Below, one piece after another: positions 9,364 to 19,369 of a stretch of 64,000 bases of DNA. The DNA lies in NCBI GenBank assembly GCA_029721435.1, contig CM056576.1, positions 109,782,666 to 109,846,665 of the forward strand, in the 5' to 3' direction. Made by a program: the position numbers and the translations under genes. The notes under the pieces are model-generated. The model had not been told where the DNA came from and made no database searches. It saw only the letters and a program-made list of their open reading frames with translations. Position 1 is the first letter of the stretch. Each line of letters begins with the position of its first letter. The DNA is from Gymnothorax reevesii (lineage: Eukaryota; Chordata; Actinopteri; Anguilliformes; Muraenidae).

Positions 9364-10029
9364 TATTAGCACAATTACTATAGGATGAGGTGATGGTTTT
9401 TGTTCCCTGAAATAATGGCAACTAACAATAGTGCGTTGCAATCAACTGTGAAACTGGATTGGAAGAGAGTTATTTTAAAAATGAATGACCATCTTGGTTC
9501 TATTTTATCATCAATGTAATGGTATGTTGATGAATAAAAGTGTCAAAAAGATTCCCAATGATCCTACATTTTTTGAATTATATTGTTGGTCCTATTGAAT
9601 GTCATTGATGATTGAATGTGTAAAACTGCGTTCCTGTGGGTCAACTGGTTGCTGGGCACCAGATGAAGAGTCAGAAGCACACTGGTTGACCACTAAGAAT
9701 CTTTATTCATCAGGGGTTTCAAAGCAAGCGAGTCAGGGATTAACAAGCACAGCCCAAATTCTAAACTAAATAAGTACACGGACTGTAAATGCAAAAAACT
9801 TTTGAAATTTAAGCAAGCTTTAGATTAAAGCAACCCACAGCACGACACACAGTCGCCCTGGCAGCAAGCAGCCACCCTTAGCCACAGCCAGTAGCCCCTG
9901 GACTATTAGTTTAAATATAAGAAATCCAAATTCCCTTTCATAATTTAATGAACTCGATTAAAAGCTGTATAATAGAACAAATGGGTACAGTTGCCAATGT
10001 AGGGCCAATGTAGCAGTGGTCCTGGACCA
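9364..10029. other. No gene recognised
   Basis: No protein motif or repeat boundary recognised. The part from about 9690 onward may belong to the LTR-like retroelement debris to the right. Confidence 0.35.
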
Positions 10030-10565
10030 CTGGCTGTGCCACCGGGGGAGGTGAATGGCGCTCAGAGCTTCAGCACAGGTTGGCCACCCTAACAGGGATT
10101 CAATTCAAGTTATAAACGCAAACTCAAATGGCCAACAAACAAAGCACAGACAAAACTCTGCTCCAAGAAATGGATTAACACAAAAACACCAAAAAAGACC
10201 ATACAGCAAACTAAACCACACAGGTTTAGCTCAAAATGAAAAAATTGATAACCAAACACAAAGACATGATTCAAACCTGAACTGCAAGAAAAAATAAAAT
10301 CTTATGATTTAAATCCTCTCAGTTGCACAAGCAAACATAATACACCTAACAAGAAAACAACCCAAAATCCAGTGCAGGCCATCCACCTACCCTCTGCCCA
10401 CACCCAGAAGAGCAGACAAAACAGGCCCAGGCCTTGGTGGTCACCCTTTATATAGGGTACACTTCTCTGCTTGCTAAACTCAGGAACTTCTGGTCCTACT
10501 GAATCAGTGCCCCCCTACTCTACTGGTCCCCGCATTGCTTCCTCATACCATCAGTCCATCCTATT
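10030..10565 (-). mobile_element. LTR-like segment (solo LTR candidate)
   Basis: On the minus strand the segment has the look of an LTR: a promoter-like CCCTATATAAAGGG (10440-10456), then T/G-rich transcribed sequence with TTTGTTTG words. No second copy, open reading frame or target duplication was found, so it is inferred from composition and promoter position only. Confidence 0.35.
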
Positions 10566-10689
10566 ACAAATGCATATTCAAGAAAAAATATGCATATTAT
10601 TTGCACCATGCACTGATATTCTGTTCATTTATTACTAATCTAGTTTTGTAGAGATTCTAAAGATTCAATGAATTCCAGGTAAATTCCAT

Positions 10690-10717
10690 AATATATATAT
10701 ATATATATATATATATT
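10690..10717. repeat. (AT)n microsatellite
   Basis: Uninterrupted AT dinucleotide run of about 28 bp. Confidence 0.95.
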
Positions 10718-12696
10718 TCCGTTTTCAATGTGCCATACAGTTTTACACAGACATCTAGATCATGCTTTTCACTTGGTTCTAGTAACTAACATCATTATGA
10801 AGTTTTAGCAATTTCTAACCTTGCCCTCTCAGTTCAGATTTAGGCTACTCTGGGTTACAACTCTTTCGGGGAAATGATGCTCTTTGGGAAAAGTGTACCG
10901 ATGATTTTTTGACTTCTTGGCAAAGAAAAGGTAGACCACAAATGTTGTAAATATGGCAAACATCCAGGCCAATAATTCGTACCTATAATAGAACAGATCT
11001 CTCATGTTTTAGAAATGAAAGGAAAATAAAATGTAAAAAATGTCCATACAATTTTTTGGAATGAACTAATAAATACAGGTCTGGAAAATGTCCCAGGAAA
11101 TGCCTTTTTAAAAAACAAAGAAATGCTTTCAAATGTGAGATATTTACACGATATTGGCAAGCTGGAAAAAATAAATGATACATCTTTTGGAGAATCGCAT
11201 ATCACAAGGCATTCAATTAAAAATCCTTTAAAACAGAAAGACAGATTGATCAATCTCTAAGCAGAATGCACAGAAAATTACCCAAAAAGGGATAACTTTA
11301 TTTAAGAAGTTTTTTTTTTTTTTTCTCCATTTTTGAATTTTGGAAGACTAGGGATTCTGGGAAAATTGCACTGGCCTAGCAGTGGACATGTGGGCTTTAC
11401 AACATGATGGAGAGCTGTCAAGATTCTGTATCTGAGCCTGGCCAAGAATGCCTTTGTTTCGTCTAGTTTCAAAGCTACTGGCACATCAGAAAGGCAGACA
11501 TTGTTCAGTGCTAATTATGCACAGGCTTTGATGCCAATTAGCAACTCCCTCCACCCCTCTGACCCTCTCCTGCCTCACAGTGAGCACTGAATGGTAATTC
11601 ATTTGACATATGACGTATAAAATTCTTTATAGATTTTGAGCTGCTCATATGGTGTAGTTTAGTAATAATAAGAAATATGTTAAGTACAAAAAAGGATATC
11701 AGACCTTTCGCTGAAGCTGAAGGTAAATGCAACACATAGCAAATAATTTAGCAATTTCGTATTACTTGAGACTAATTTGAACATAGTAGTATCGCAATAA
11801 AATTAGCTATTTAAAATAAAACGTGATATTGTACATTTGCATTCTCTCACTCTGATTTTCACCATGCAGAATCAGTCCCCTATTGGGCACTTATTTATTG
11901 TTACTGTACATAATAACTGATTTAATCCTGCACGTCTCACATCACAATATACAGAAATCACCAAATATATGCAGTATATGCTGCTGCTTGGCAGATCATA
12001 GGAAATAAATGGAAATTATGTCCCAGTTATAAAAGCTCAGTTGTCCTTTTTTGATTTTTTCAGGTAACACTTTTCTCCCATTTTTGACTGATTAAAACTT
12101 TCAGTTTGTATTATGGGGAATGATGCATTGCTTCCAGATACAGCTAAAATACACTGAGTTCATGACCCCGCTGTGTGTAAAGCATTTCCATCTATGAGTG
12201 AATATGATCCCAGATAAGAGGTTATTATTGTTAAACTATGCAGTGCCTTCAAAAATATAGACGCTATTTTTTTAATATTACCTAAAAAGGTTTAAAATGT
12301 TGCTGCTGTTCATTCCTCCATTCTTTGATCAAAAAATACTATCAAAATCTCACCTTGTACATTATGAACTGATTGACGGAAAAAATTTTGTTTTTTTTCC
12401 CCCTCAAAACGTGCCACAATAATTGGCAACCCTAAAAAACCTTATGAGAAAAATCTATTTGAAATATATTTCCAAAAATATTTCACATTAATATCTAAAG
12501 TTCATCATACTGATAAAAAAAAAAATTCAATGGTCTTTCATGAATTCCAGTTTCACTCAGATATAATATGAAATGATGCGTGGGTCCATTTCCTTTCATC
12601 ATCCATCACTATGGTTTAGACTAAAGATTAAAGTAATAATAATGTACAACAGAAAGCTGTTGAGCTACCCATTTGTCAGGGAAACAATTAAATATA
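10718..12696. other. Unannotated AT-rich stretch
   Basis: No coding similarity seen. A poly-T run lies near 11311-11325. At 12241-12260 GCAGTGCCTTCAAAAATATA resembles the start of a Tc1-type terminal repeat (TACAGTGCCTTGNAAAAGTA), and GTGCCACAATAATTGGCAAC near 12412 resembles another Tc1 terminal word. There may be a very old Tc1 fragment at about 12240-12520, at low confidence. Confidence 0.35.
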
Positions 12697-13402
12697 CAGC
12701 TCAAAAAAAAGTTAGGAGTCAAAGGAAATTTTTTTTTGATCATTTTTGTAGGAATTTCTTGTTAAGCCAGACAGGGTTAGCATATGCCCCTTCGGGTTGT
12801 CATGTGGATGAAATACATCACGTTATTATGGGATGCGCAATCATTGCACTTATCTTTAGAAACTTTTCGAGTTAATACAGATTTCCTTTTCATGGATTTG
12901 AAGCAAGAACTTGGTCAGTCTAAACTGAAAAAATGCCTTGAAACACAAATTGTGACCACTCATCGGCATGTTTCGCATGAGCGTCATTCCAATTTTCGCA
13001 ATAAAAGGGCTGTGCATTTTCCATTCGTCATTCGAAATTTGAAGGTGTTTCCAGGACAACTCAGCGTCCAAGACAGAAGACAGGGGAACGGCCATCGACA
13101 GGTTGCAAGACAGACAAACTCAAAGATCTGCAGCTCGGTGTCAAAGTTTCAGCCAAAGCGTTTTTCGCCGACTCTGGCAGAGATTCAGGACAACTAACGC
13201 TGTTCAGAATCGCCCCCTTTCTTCATCCCTGGATCAACAAAATCATGAGAAGATTTCCTAATTATAACGGCGTTGCAACAGCTCTTCAGTAACAACACGA
13301 CATCTTTGGTTCATCGACTCAGACCTGCCAGAAGCACCAACTTGTCTGATCACACTATTAGGAATCATCTGCGAAACCGAGGCTTACAGTACCAGTGTTA
13401 AA
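12697..13402 (+). mobile_element. Tc1-like element, 5' half, cut off by a gypsy insertion
   Basis: Begins after TATA with CAGCTCAAAAAAAAGTTAGG, close to the known fish Tc1 terminus TACAGCTCTGGAAAAAATTA. It continues with eroded transposase N-terminal coding sequence: STGCKTDKLKDLQ-like text, then a stretch corresponding to AFFADSGRDSGQL, and near 13300-13390 HRLRPARSTNLSDHTIRNHL. The last matches the second HTH (pattern A-P-x-x-S-x-x-T-I-R-N-R-L). It stops at about 13402, where gypsy LTR-like sequence starts, so the catalytic domain is missing. No intact frame. Confidence 0.72.
12784..13197 (+). pseudogene. Tc1-like transposase relic (DNA-binding part)
   Basis: Open for 137 codons, but this frame is only partly the ancestral one. 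The second half (VFPGQLSVQDRRQGNGHRQV, then KVSAKAFFADSGRD in the adjacent frame) falls where Tc1 proteins have G-R-P-R and the paired-like HTH. The first half shows no transposase match. No DDE residues. Treated as a pseudogene because the similarity jumps between frames. Confidence 0.45.
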
Positions 13403-13404
13403 TG

Positions 13405-13660
13405 GGCTCCAGGGCAAGGACTGAAGCTGGGGGACCCAAGTGCAGGTACATGAATTTAATTAAATAAGAGAGAGAAGTAACAAAAACAAATTTAAAAATA
13501 GAAGGAGAACTGAAAGGGAGTGTGCTAAACAAAAAGGGGGAACTGACTATGGCTTCCTGCCTGTAAAGGGGAAAAAAGATTTATGTTGATAGGGGATGAT
13601 AATTAACTTAAAGAAAACAGGTGACTCATTAACTGATACAATTAAATAATTAGGTAAGGG
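13405..13660 (-). repeat. 3' LTR of the miniature gypsy element
   Basis: Downstream copy with the same internal words as the 5' copy but more mutations and small length differences. It starts abruptly next to the core (CTGCCCTTACCTAATTATTT on the minus strand). Confidence 0.62.
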
Positions 13661-13747
13661 CAGGTAGCCAGGCATTGGAGCCACAGGCTTACTGCTGGGG
13701 GACAGACTGACGGCTGGAGTCACAGACACATTGCTAGGGTGACAGAC

Positions 13748-14188
13748 TTACTGCTGGTGCCACTGGAGCTGCAGGCTGACTGCTGGGCCCACAAGGGGGC
13801 CACTGGATCCGGGAGCACCCTGGCCTTCTTGTGCCGGGGCGAACTGGCTTTCCTGTGCCGGGGAAAACTGGCCTTTTTGTTCTGGGGCGAAAAAGCCTCC
13901 CTGTTCAGGGGAGAACAGGCATTCCTGTCCCAGGGCGAACTGGCCTTCTTGTGCCGTGGAGAACTGGCCTCTTGTGCCGGGCGAAGTGGCGAACTGGAGC
14001 GGGGCGTAAGCAAGCGTGCAAATGCAGGAATTGCACCTGCTGCGCCATAAACGCTCGGCTTCTACGGGTGAAAAAGGGAGGGAGTGATCCAGGGTGGGAT
14101 GGTGTGAAAGTCCCTGCTGGGTCGTCGGGGTGAGGCAGCCATCTGTCACACCCTGGCACACACAGACTTTAAACTGGTGCCAGGGCAC
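13748..14188 (-). pseudogene. Gag-like frame with 8-residue repeats
   Basis: A 146-codon open frame in the core of the miniature gypsy element. The middle part (residues about 70-118) is made of 8-residue units such as GQFSTAQE, GQFALGQE, GFFAPEQK, GQFSPAQE and SQFAPAQE. The start overlaps the LTR end and is not an ancestral Gag start. A second frame (13905-14159) contains FMAQQVQFLHLHACL, which looks more like Gag text, so the true frame may have shifted. No zinc knuckle. Whether it was ever translated is unknown. Confidence 0.4.
13812..13984. repeat. 24-bp minisatellite, about seven units
   Basis: Units of 24 bp with consensus close to GGCGAACTGGCCTTCTTGTG plus CCGG. Examples start at about 13838, 13862, 13886, 13910, 13934 and 13958. 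The unit length is divisible by three, so it keeps the minus-strand frame open and encodes the 8-residue repeats noted for the Gag-like frame. Confidence 0.88.
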
Positions 14189-14472
14189 GGAGTGGAACTG
14201 GAGGACCCAAGTGCCAGGATGTGGATTTTATAAATAATAAAAGTGAGGAATTACAAAAACAAACACAAAACTAGAAGGAGAACAGAAAGGGAGAGCAATA
14301 AACAAATAGGGGGGACAGACTATGGCTACCAGCCCATGAAGGGAAAAACTAAGCTTTAAGGAGAAAAGGGGATGATAATTAACTAAAAGTAAACAGGTGA
14401 CAATCATTAACTGATAAGAACTGAGGATAATTGAATAATTAGGTAAGGGGAGGGGCATTAACATTTGCACAT
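14165..14472 (-). repeat. 5' LTR of the miniature gypsy element
   Basis: Upstream repeat copy on the minus strand. Its end carries the words CTTGGGTCCTCCAGTTCCAC and then CCAGGGTGTGACA, followed by the core. About 300 bp. It pairs with 13410-13660. Confidence 0.65.
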
Positions 14473-14689
14473 CATTTAAACCCTTTATTTAGATTCCAAA
14501 AAATGAGCAATGATGATAGTCTGATAGTGACCAAAACTTTTGGTTTTGTTTTTCACCTTTTTTTCTTTTTGCGCACTTTTGCATTTTTTGTGCACTTTTG
14601 TTATTGGTATGTGAGCTGCCGTAATGTGTTAATGTTTTTTTAATGGGCCAGACTGATGTTTTTTCCTAACCCTATATTTAGTAAATGGT
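14473..14689. other. Unclassified spacer
   Basis: T-rich sequence with repeated GCACTTTTG words (14570-14605). No family recognised. Confidence 0.35.
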
Positions 14690-14863
14690 TCAAAGGCACT
14701 ATATCAAATTGTTGAAACTGAGAAATGTATTTTTTTTTTAGAAAAATATGCTCTCATTTTGAATTTGATGCCAGGAACAAAAAAGTTCTTTTTCAAAACT
14801 TTTTCAAAAAAGTTTAAACAGGGGCAATAAAAGTTTGGAAGTGTTTTATAATGCTAAAAAATG
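14690..14863 (+). mobile_element. Tc1-like relic (CAACCCC family), left piece
   Basis: Contains words of the non-coding 5' part of the same family as 17769-19348 and 48952-51006: TTGTTGAAACTGAGAAATGT, CTCATTTTGAATTTGATGCC and CAGGGGCAATAAAAG. It ends at TAATGCTAAAAAA, where hAT sequence begins. The matching right piece resumes at about 16805 with the mid-coding region of the same family, so a hAT element and a deletion separate them. Confidence 0.6.
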
Positions 14864-14869
14864 CAGTGT

Positions 14870-15620
14870 GTGGTATGCAACGGGCAGTACATTCCAGGTT
14901 TTCAGAATCAGTTCGTCTTCGGATTGAAGCTTTGCCATTTCAGTCCACTTGTGTTCGCCCGCAAGACGTGTTCGCTGGCGCAGCGATTCCTTCCAGCTGA
15001 TCATTCAGTGATTTTATACTGCCCATCCAGATGTCAGACAAGGTCAGGTCGGCAACTTCCATTTCAAAATCCCTGATAGAAATACCAGGGATGCACGAGA
15101 AGTGAGCATCGTCCACTGTACGCTCGTGTGGGTGGGTGATGAATTTGAAAAGTGTGGTGTATTCACAAAAATCTCCAAAACGCGACTTAAAAGACATGAA
15201 GAGTTCGGACGTGAAGCCAGCCAGCTGCTCCAGATGGAAACGTTGCTCGGGGTCACTTGTTAAGCATCTATGTATCGTCGGTGTCTTTTGAAGCGAAGAA
15301 GGCGGCCGGTTTCAATGTCCTTAATAAAGACTTCCACTTTCTTTTCAAATGCAAACACAGCTTGCTGAAGCGAAAAGACCGTGTTACCAATCCCATGCAT
15401 TTTCACACTGAGCTGGTTGAGTTGTTCAGTGATGTCCACAAGAAAGTAAAATTTTAGGAGCCACTCTGAGAGCTGAGAGCTCGGGACGCTCAGCATGATT
15501 CATCTCTAGAAAAGTTCTGATTTCATTCAAGTTGGCTGTAAAACGGCTGAGCACTTTACCTCTTGACATCCAACGCACATTGCTGGGTAATTACTTCCGA
15601 CCTCATTTAGCAGTGCTTTA
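14870..15620 (-). pseudogene. hAT transposase insertion-domain and C-terminal fragments
   Basis: Pieces in alternating frames. At about 15520-15600 is VRWMSRGKVLSRF (pattern V-R-W-L-S-R-G-x-V-L-x-R-F) followed by ANLNEIRTFLEMN. 15260-15496 contains KFYFLVDITEQLNQLSVKMH (pattern F-L-x-D-I-T-x-H-L-N-x-L-N). 14940-15197 contains KSRFGDFCEY and a P-F region with DFEMEVADLTLSDI. Then at 14870-14945 comes MAKLQSEDELILKTWNVLP. The W-x-x-x-x-C/F-G-S-T-Y-x-C-E-Q dimerisation motif is not reached. Confidence 0.8.
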
Positions 15621-15798
15621 AACTGGTGATCATTAAGAGCTTGAGCTACGATAAAGTAGACTACACTAATCACCAGTCCCATCACCTCATTTACAAAGTG
15701 CCTCCTGATACAGAATGCAATGAAAGCTGAGATGCATCTTAGACAGGCAAATTCTTCTCCTTAACGAAATCCATGAACAATTTGAATAAATCCTCCCC

Positions 15799-16098
15799 TC
15801 ATGTAGACCCCTTCATTGGTAAGACGGCCAGATTTTCTTCACGCAGTGTATCGCTAACAGCATATCTCGCCAATATACTGAACTGTGCTACATGGTCAAT
15901 GTCTGTAGACTCATCGAGGGCGGGAGAAAAACATTCACTTCTGTTTATGTCCTTTATTTGTATCTCCTCCACCTGATTTGCCATCATAATTGTGCAGTCA
16001 TGAACTGTTCTAGCAGAGAGAGGCATGTCTTTTATTCTTTTGATGATCTTGTCTTTGTTCGGAAAGTCAGCGAACAATTCTTTACCCGTGTCAAGCAT
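15799..16098 (-). pseudogene. hAT transposase catalytic-core fragment
   Basis: 99-codon open frame continuing the protein. LSARTVHDCTIMMANQVEEI matches the stretch before the first catalytic Asp. CFSPALDESTDI holds that Asp in the L-D-E-S-T-D signature. VAQFSILARY matches A-Q-L-x-I-F-x-R, and the fragment ends AVLPMKGST (pattern L-H-S-M-K-G-T-T). After this the frame is lost. Confidence 0.88.
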
Positions 16099-16235
16099 TA
16101 GATTTTTTGTATACTCACCATCTGTTAATGGTTTCCCATTCTACACGATCGCCAATGCACCCACAAAGCTCGCAGAAGTCCCGTCTCCTTGCGTAGCCCA
16201 TTCACGCAGCTGCTGTTGGCCAACCTGTAACTTTT

Positions 16236-16475
16236 TCAGAAGCTCCAAGCAGGCTTTTTCTGACTCTCTCCTGGTAAATATTTCGCTGCAAACAAAGCAT
16301 GGTGCGTATCGAAGTGGCGCTTTATATTCAGACATTTTATCGATGCAATTCTATCACTGCATTTCAAACAGGTTGCAGTCCCAGCTCTTTCCACGAATGC
16401 AAATTTCTCTGGCTGGAAAAAGCGGACTCTGTCTTCAGTTTTTTTCCTTTTAGACATGGAAACCGCAAAGAACAC
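16236..16475 (-). pseudogene. hAT transposase N-terminus with BED-like zinc finger
   Basis: 79-codon open frame. Residues from about 6 on read SKRKKTEDRVRFF, then EKFAFVERAGTATCLKCSDR, then IKCLNIKRHFDTHH. This is a C-x2-C...H-x4-H zinc finger of the hAT/ZBED kind (pattern C-L-I-C...N-I-x-R-H-Y-x-x-x-H), which binds the element's ends. The next part (16141-16335) carries SEKACLELLKKLQVGQQQL in another frame, so there is at least one frameshift. Family well supported. Confidence 0.85.
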
Positions 16476-16804
16476 ATAACATCAATGTAAACGAACAAAG
16501 TTCTCAATCGCTGACGGAGATGGAGGGACATAGCAACGTGCCGTCGGATGTAATCTTTTGACCTGAGGAGTTCCGGAATCGTGAGGTCAAATTTTATGAA
16601 ATAAAGTTATTCTAATTTAAATGCGTACTTGCCATGATGCAGTGCCATTTTAATAGGTACTATTGACGATCTGAGTATTATTTTACTCGCTCGATTATTG
16701 ACAGGGATCTTTTCTTTTCACCCATTTCGTCCTAGAGCCCAGGCTGTCTGCAAAAGAGCCACAAGTGGCTTGCGAGCCCGAGGTTCCCGACCCCTGCTCT
16801 AGAC

Positions 16805-17605
16805 TAAGAAGGACAGGGAACATCTGGCTTTTTTTTTTTTAAATCAGCGCAGTGTTCAAAAATCAGCATCCATGATAGTATGGGGGTGCATGAGTGCACA
16901 TGCCATGAGTAACTTGCAGATATGTGAGGACAGCAATAATGCTGAAAAATATATACACATTTTGGAGCAACAAATACAGCCATCCAGACATCTTTTTTAC
17001 TAAGAGTTTGCTTATTTCAACAAGAGAATGCCAAACCACAATGTATGCATGTTACATCATGGATCTGTAATTAAAGTGTCCAGGTGCAAAACTCTTTATT
17101 TTATCCAGAAGGTTCACCCATTGAAAAATCTGGTGAACACATGTGGCAAAAGAGTCTGCAAAAGTGTCAAGAAGCTGAAATATAAAATCAAGCAACAATG
17201 AGGAAAAATATTTTGCTTTCAAAACTACAGTAATTGGTCACCTCAGTTCCAAAAACTTACAGGGCATTTATAAAAAAATAGATGGTTTACACCGTGGTAA
17301 ACATCGCCCTATCCAAACTTTTTTGAAAACTGTTGCTCGCATTAAATTCAAAATGAGCAGATATTTTTCAAAAATGGTAAAATTTCTCAGTTTGAACATT
17401 TGATATGTTGTCTTTCTACTATTTACTTGGGCCGGTAGGCCACGAGTCTAAGTTTCGCCCCCGTTCTTCTTTTTCGTGGTCGCGATTGACCTGCGCGTGC
17501 CTTGCCCGAGTACAGGCTCTGAGGAGCCTCTTATTTGAATTTATTATGCAGTCTGTTTTCATTTACATTTTACACAACGTCCCAACTTTTCTGGAAATGA
17601 CTTCA
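16805..17605 (+). mobile_element. Tc1-like relic (CAACCCC family), right piece
   Basis: Resumes in the middle of the transposase coding region (GACTAAGAAGGACAGGGAAC; then ATCAGCATCCATGATAGTAT; then TGGGGGTGCATGAGTGCAC), followed by eroded catalytic sequence and the AAACATCGCCCTATCCAAAC words near the stop. The element ends with ACAACGTCCCAACTTTTCTGG at about 17575-17596; the final GGGGTTGTA is lost. A GC-rich block at 17428-17532 interrupts the 3' non-coding part. No frame is intact. Confidence 0.75.
17428..17532. other. GC-rich block of unknown origin inside the Tc1 relic
   Basis: The sequence changes abruptly from AT-rich Tc1 3' UTR to GGGCCGGTAGGCCACGAGTC and onward, then back at about 17533. 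The rest of the family copies in this window have no such block. It is not tRNA- or 5S-like by eye. It could be filler DNA from double-strand break repair. Confidence 0.5.
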
Positions 17606-17766
17606 TAATTCTACAAAAAGTATAATAATAATGCTATCAGTATAGCCAAATCATTGTCTGCGACTGTGAAGAAATAACAGGTTTAAATACAAATACCAGA
17701 GTTACTGACAGTCAACATCAATCTGTGATATGGCTTATGTTCTGAGCTTCGTAACGTAAAAATAAA
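17606..17766. other. Spacer between two Tc1-like elements
   Basis: Short AT-rich sequence, nothing recognised. Confidence 0.4.
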
Positions 17767-17768
17767 TA

Positions 17769-19348
17769 CAACCCCAATTCCAAAATAGTTGGGACAAAGT
17801 GTAAATTGTGAATAAAATCAAAACGCAATGACTTCCAAATCACACCAGCCAGTATTTTATTCACAATAGAACCGAGATAACATAGCAAATGTTGAAACAG
17901 AGAAATTTTACAATTTTACCCACAAAATTTCAAACTTGATGGCTGCTACAGGTCTAAAAAAAGTTGGAACAGTAGCCTGATTACCATGGTGTGGCATCTC
18001 CTCTTCTTTTTAACACAGAGTGGAGGCGTCTGGGTATTGAGGAGACAAGTTTCTTGAGTTTAGCCATTGGAATTTGGTCTCACTCTTGTTTCAAACAGAC
18101 TTCCAGCTGCCGGAGAGTTTTGGGTCTCCTTTGACGGACTTTTCGTTTAATTATGCGCCAAATGTTCTCAATCGGTGAAAGATCAGGACTGCAGGCAGGC
18201 CAGTTCAGCACACGGACTGTTCTACTACAAAGCCATGCTGTTGTAATAGCGGCAGTATGTGGTTTTGCATTGTCCTGCTGAAATACACAAGGCCTTCCCT
18301 GGAATAGTTGTCACCTGAAGGGGAGCATACGTTGCTCTAAAACCTTTATATACCTTTCAGCATTCATGGTGCTTTTTAAGACATGCAAGTGTCCTACACC
18401 ATATGTATTAATGCATCCCCATACCAGGATTTTGAACTGAATGCTGATAACAGGAGGGGTGGTCTTTCTCCTCTTTAGCCCGGAGGACACAACGCCCATG
18501 ATTTCCAACAAGAGTGTCAAATTTTGGACTCATCTGACCACGGGACACTTTGCTACAGTCCATTTTAAATGAGCCTTGGCCCACAGAAGACGGCGGCGCT
18601 TCTGGATCATGGTCAACAATGGCTTCCTTTTTGCATGATAGAGTTTTAGGTGGCATCTGTGGATGGCACGGCGGACTGTGTTTACAGACAGTGGTTTCTT
18701 GAAGTATTCCTGGGCCCATTTAGTAATGTCAATGACAGAATCATGCTGGTGAGTGATGCAGTGGCATCTGAGGGCCCAAAGATCACGGGCATCCAGGAAA
18801 GGTCTTCAGCCTTGTCCCTAACGCACAGAGATTTTTCAAGTTTCTCTGAACATTTTGATGATGTTATACACTGCCGATGATGAGACCTTCAAAGCCTTTG
18901 CAATTTGACGTTGAGGAACATTGTTTTTAAAATATTCCACAATTTTTTTATGCAAACCTTCATGAGTTGGAGAGCCTCTGGCCATCTTTACTTCTGAGAG
19001 ACTCAGCCTCTCCAAGACATCCCTTTTATAGCCAATCATGTTACACACCTGATGCCAGTTAACTTGATTACATGCTAAATGTTTTTTCGGCTGATTTTCT
19101 TATATATTAATTGCCCTTTTTTTTTTTTTTTTGCCTGTGTCCCAACTTTTTTGAGACCCGTTGCAGCCAGAAAATTTGAAATAAGCTCATTTTGTGAATG
19201 AAAATGTAAAACATCTCAGCTTCAACATCTGAAATGTTATTTATGTTCTATTGTAAATAACTTATTGGGTCATGTGATCTGAAAGTCATTGCATTTTGAT
19301 ATTATTCACAATTTACACTTTGTCCCAACTATTTCGGAAATGGGGTTG
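17769..19348 (-). mobile_element. Near-complete Tc1-like element (CAACCCC family)
   Basis: Both terminal inverted repeats are present: the left begins CAACCCCAATTCCAAAATAG and the reverse complement of the right begins CAACCCCATTTCCGAAATAG, each continuing TTGGGACAAAGTGTAAATTG (about 40 bp of match). It is flanked by TA on the left (17767-17768) and CA, a mutated TA, on the right. Length is about 1.58 kb with a single transposase gene on the minus strand filling the centre, the normal layout for Tc1. This is the best preserved autonomous-size element in the window. Confidence 0.93.
18000..19048 (-). pseudogene. Tc1-like transposase pseudogene, all motifs visible
   Basis: Start near 18985, at MARGSPTHEGLHKKIVEYFK, followed by QRQIAKALKVSSSAVYNIIK (first HTH). 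Then come DARDLWALRCHCITHQHDSV, LSVNTVRRAIHRCHLKLYHA (second HTH) and RRRLLWAKAHLKW. The first catalytic Asp lies in WSDES, encoded at 18540-18526, but an extra A right after it shifts the frame. The second is in FQQDNAKPH (about 18270-18290), and the Glu in CSPDLSPIENIW (about 18170-18200). A premature stop interrupts the C-terminal part (CLKQE-stop). All three catalytic codons survive, but no single frame covers the protein. Expected length is about 340 residues. Confidence 0.9.
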
Positions 19349-19369
19349 CACAACAAACACAAGGGATGC

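Larger units (their letters stand above)
13403..14472 (-). mobile_element. Miniature Ty3/gypsy-type element with two LTRs
   Basis: Two similar direct copies flank a short unique core. 14170-14470 and 13410-13660 share long words such as AGAAGGAGAAC, GGGATGATAATTAACT and AATTAGGTAAGGG. On the minus strand each reads like a fish gypsy LTR (CCTTACCTAATTATT..., then CACCTGTTT..., then T/G-rich, ending CACTTGGGTCC). The core between them is about 500 bp and contains the start of a gag-like frame plus a minisatellite. No protease, RT or integrase, so it would depend on a helper. The right edge lies near TGTTAATGCC (minus strand) and the left edge where Tc1 sequence resumes. Confidence 0.72.
14864..16796 (-). 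mobile_element. hAT transposon relic (GTF2IRD2/ZBED5-like group)
   Basis: The right end, read on the minus strand, starts CAGGGGTCGGGAACCTCGGG, a classic hAT terminal sequence (16777-16796), followed outside by CTCTAGAC. The coding remnants run right to left in the expected order: BED-type finger, catalytic core, then most of the insertion domain. The left end has no terminal repeat and no CTCTAGAC copy, so it is truncated before the C-terminal dimerisation domain. It sits inside a Tc1 relic. Confidence 0.85.

Noticed and set aside
7535..9371. The 7.5-9.4 kb element as a hAT transposon because of CAGTG...CCCTG ends
   Set aside because: Flanking 8-mers TGTCAAAA and TATTAGCA do not match, while the interior encodes a pogo-type HTH and the right flank is TA.
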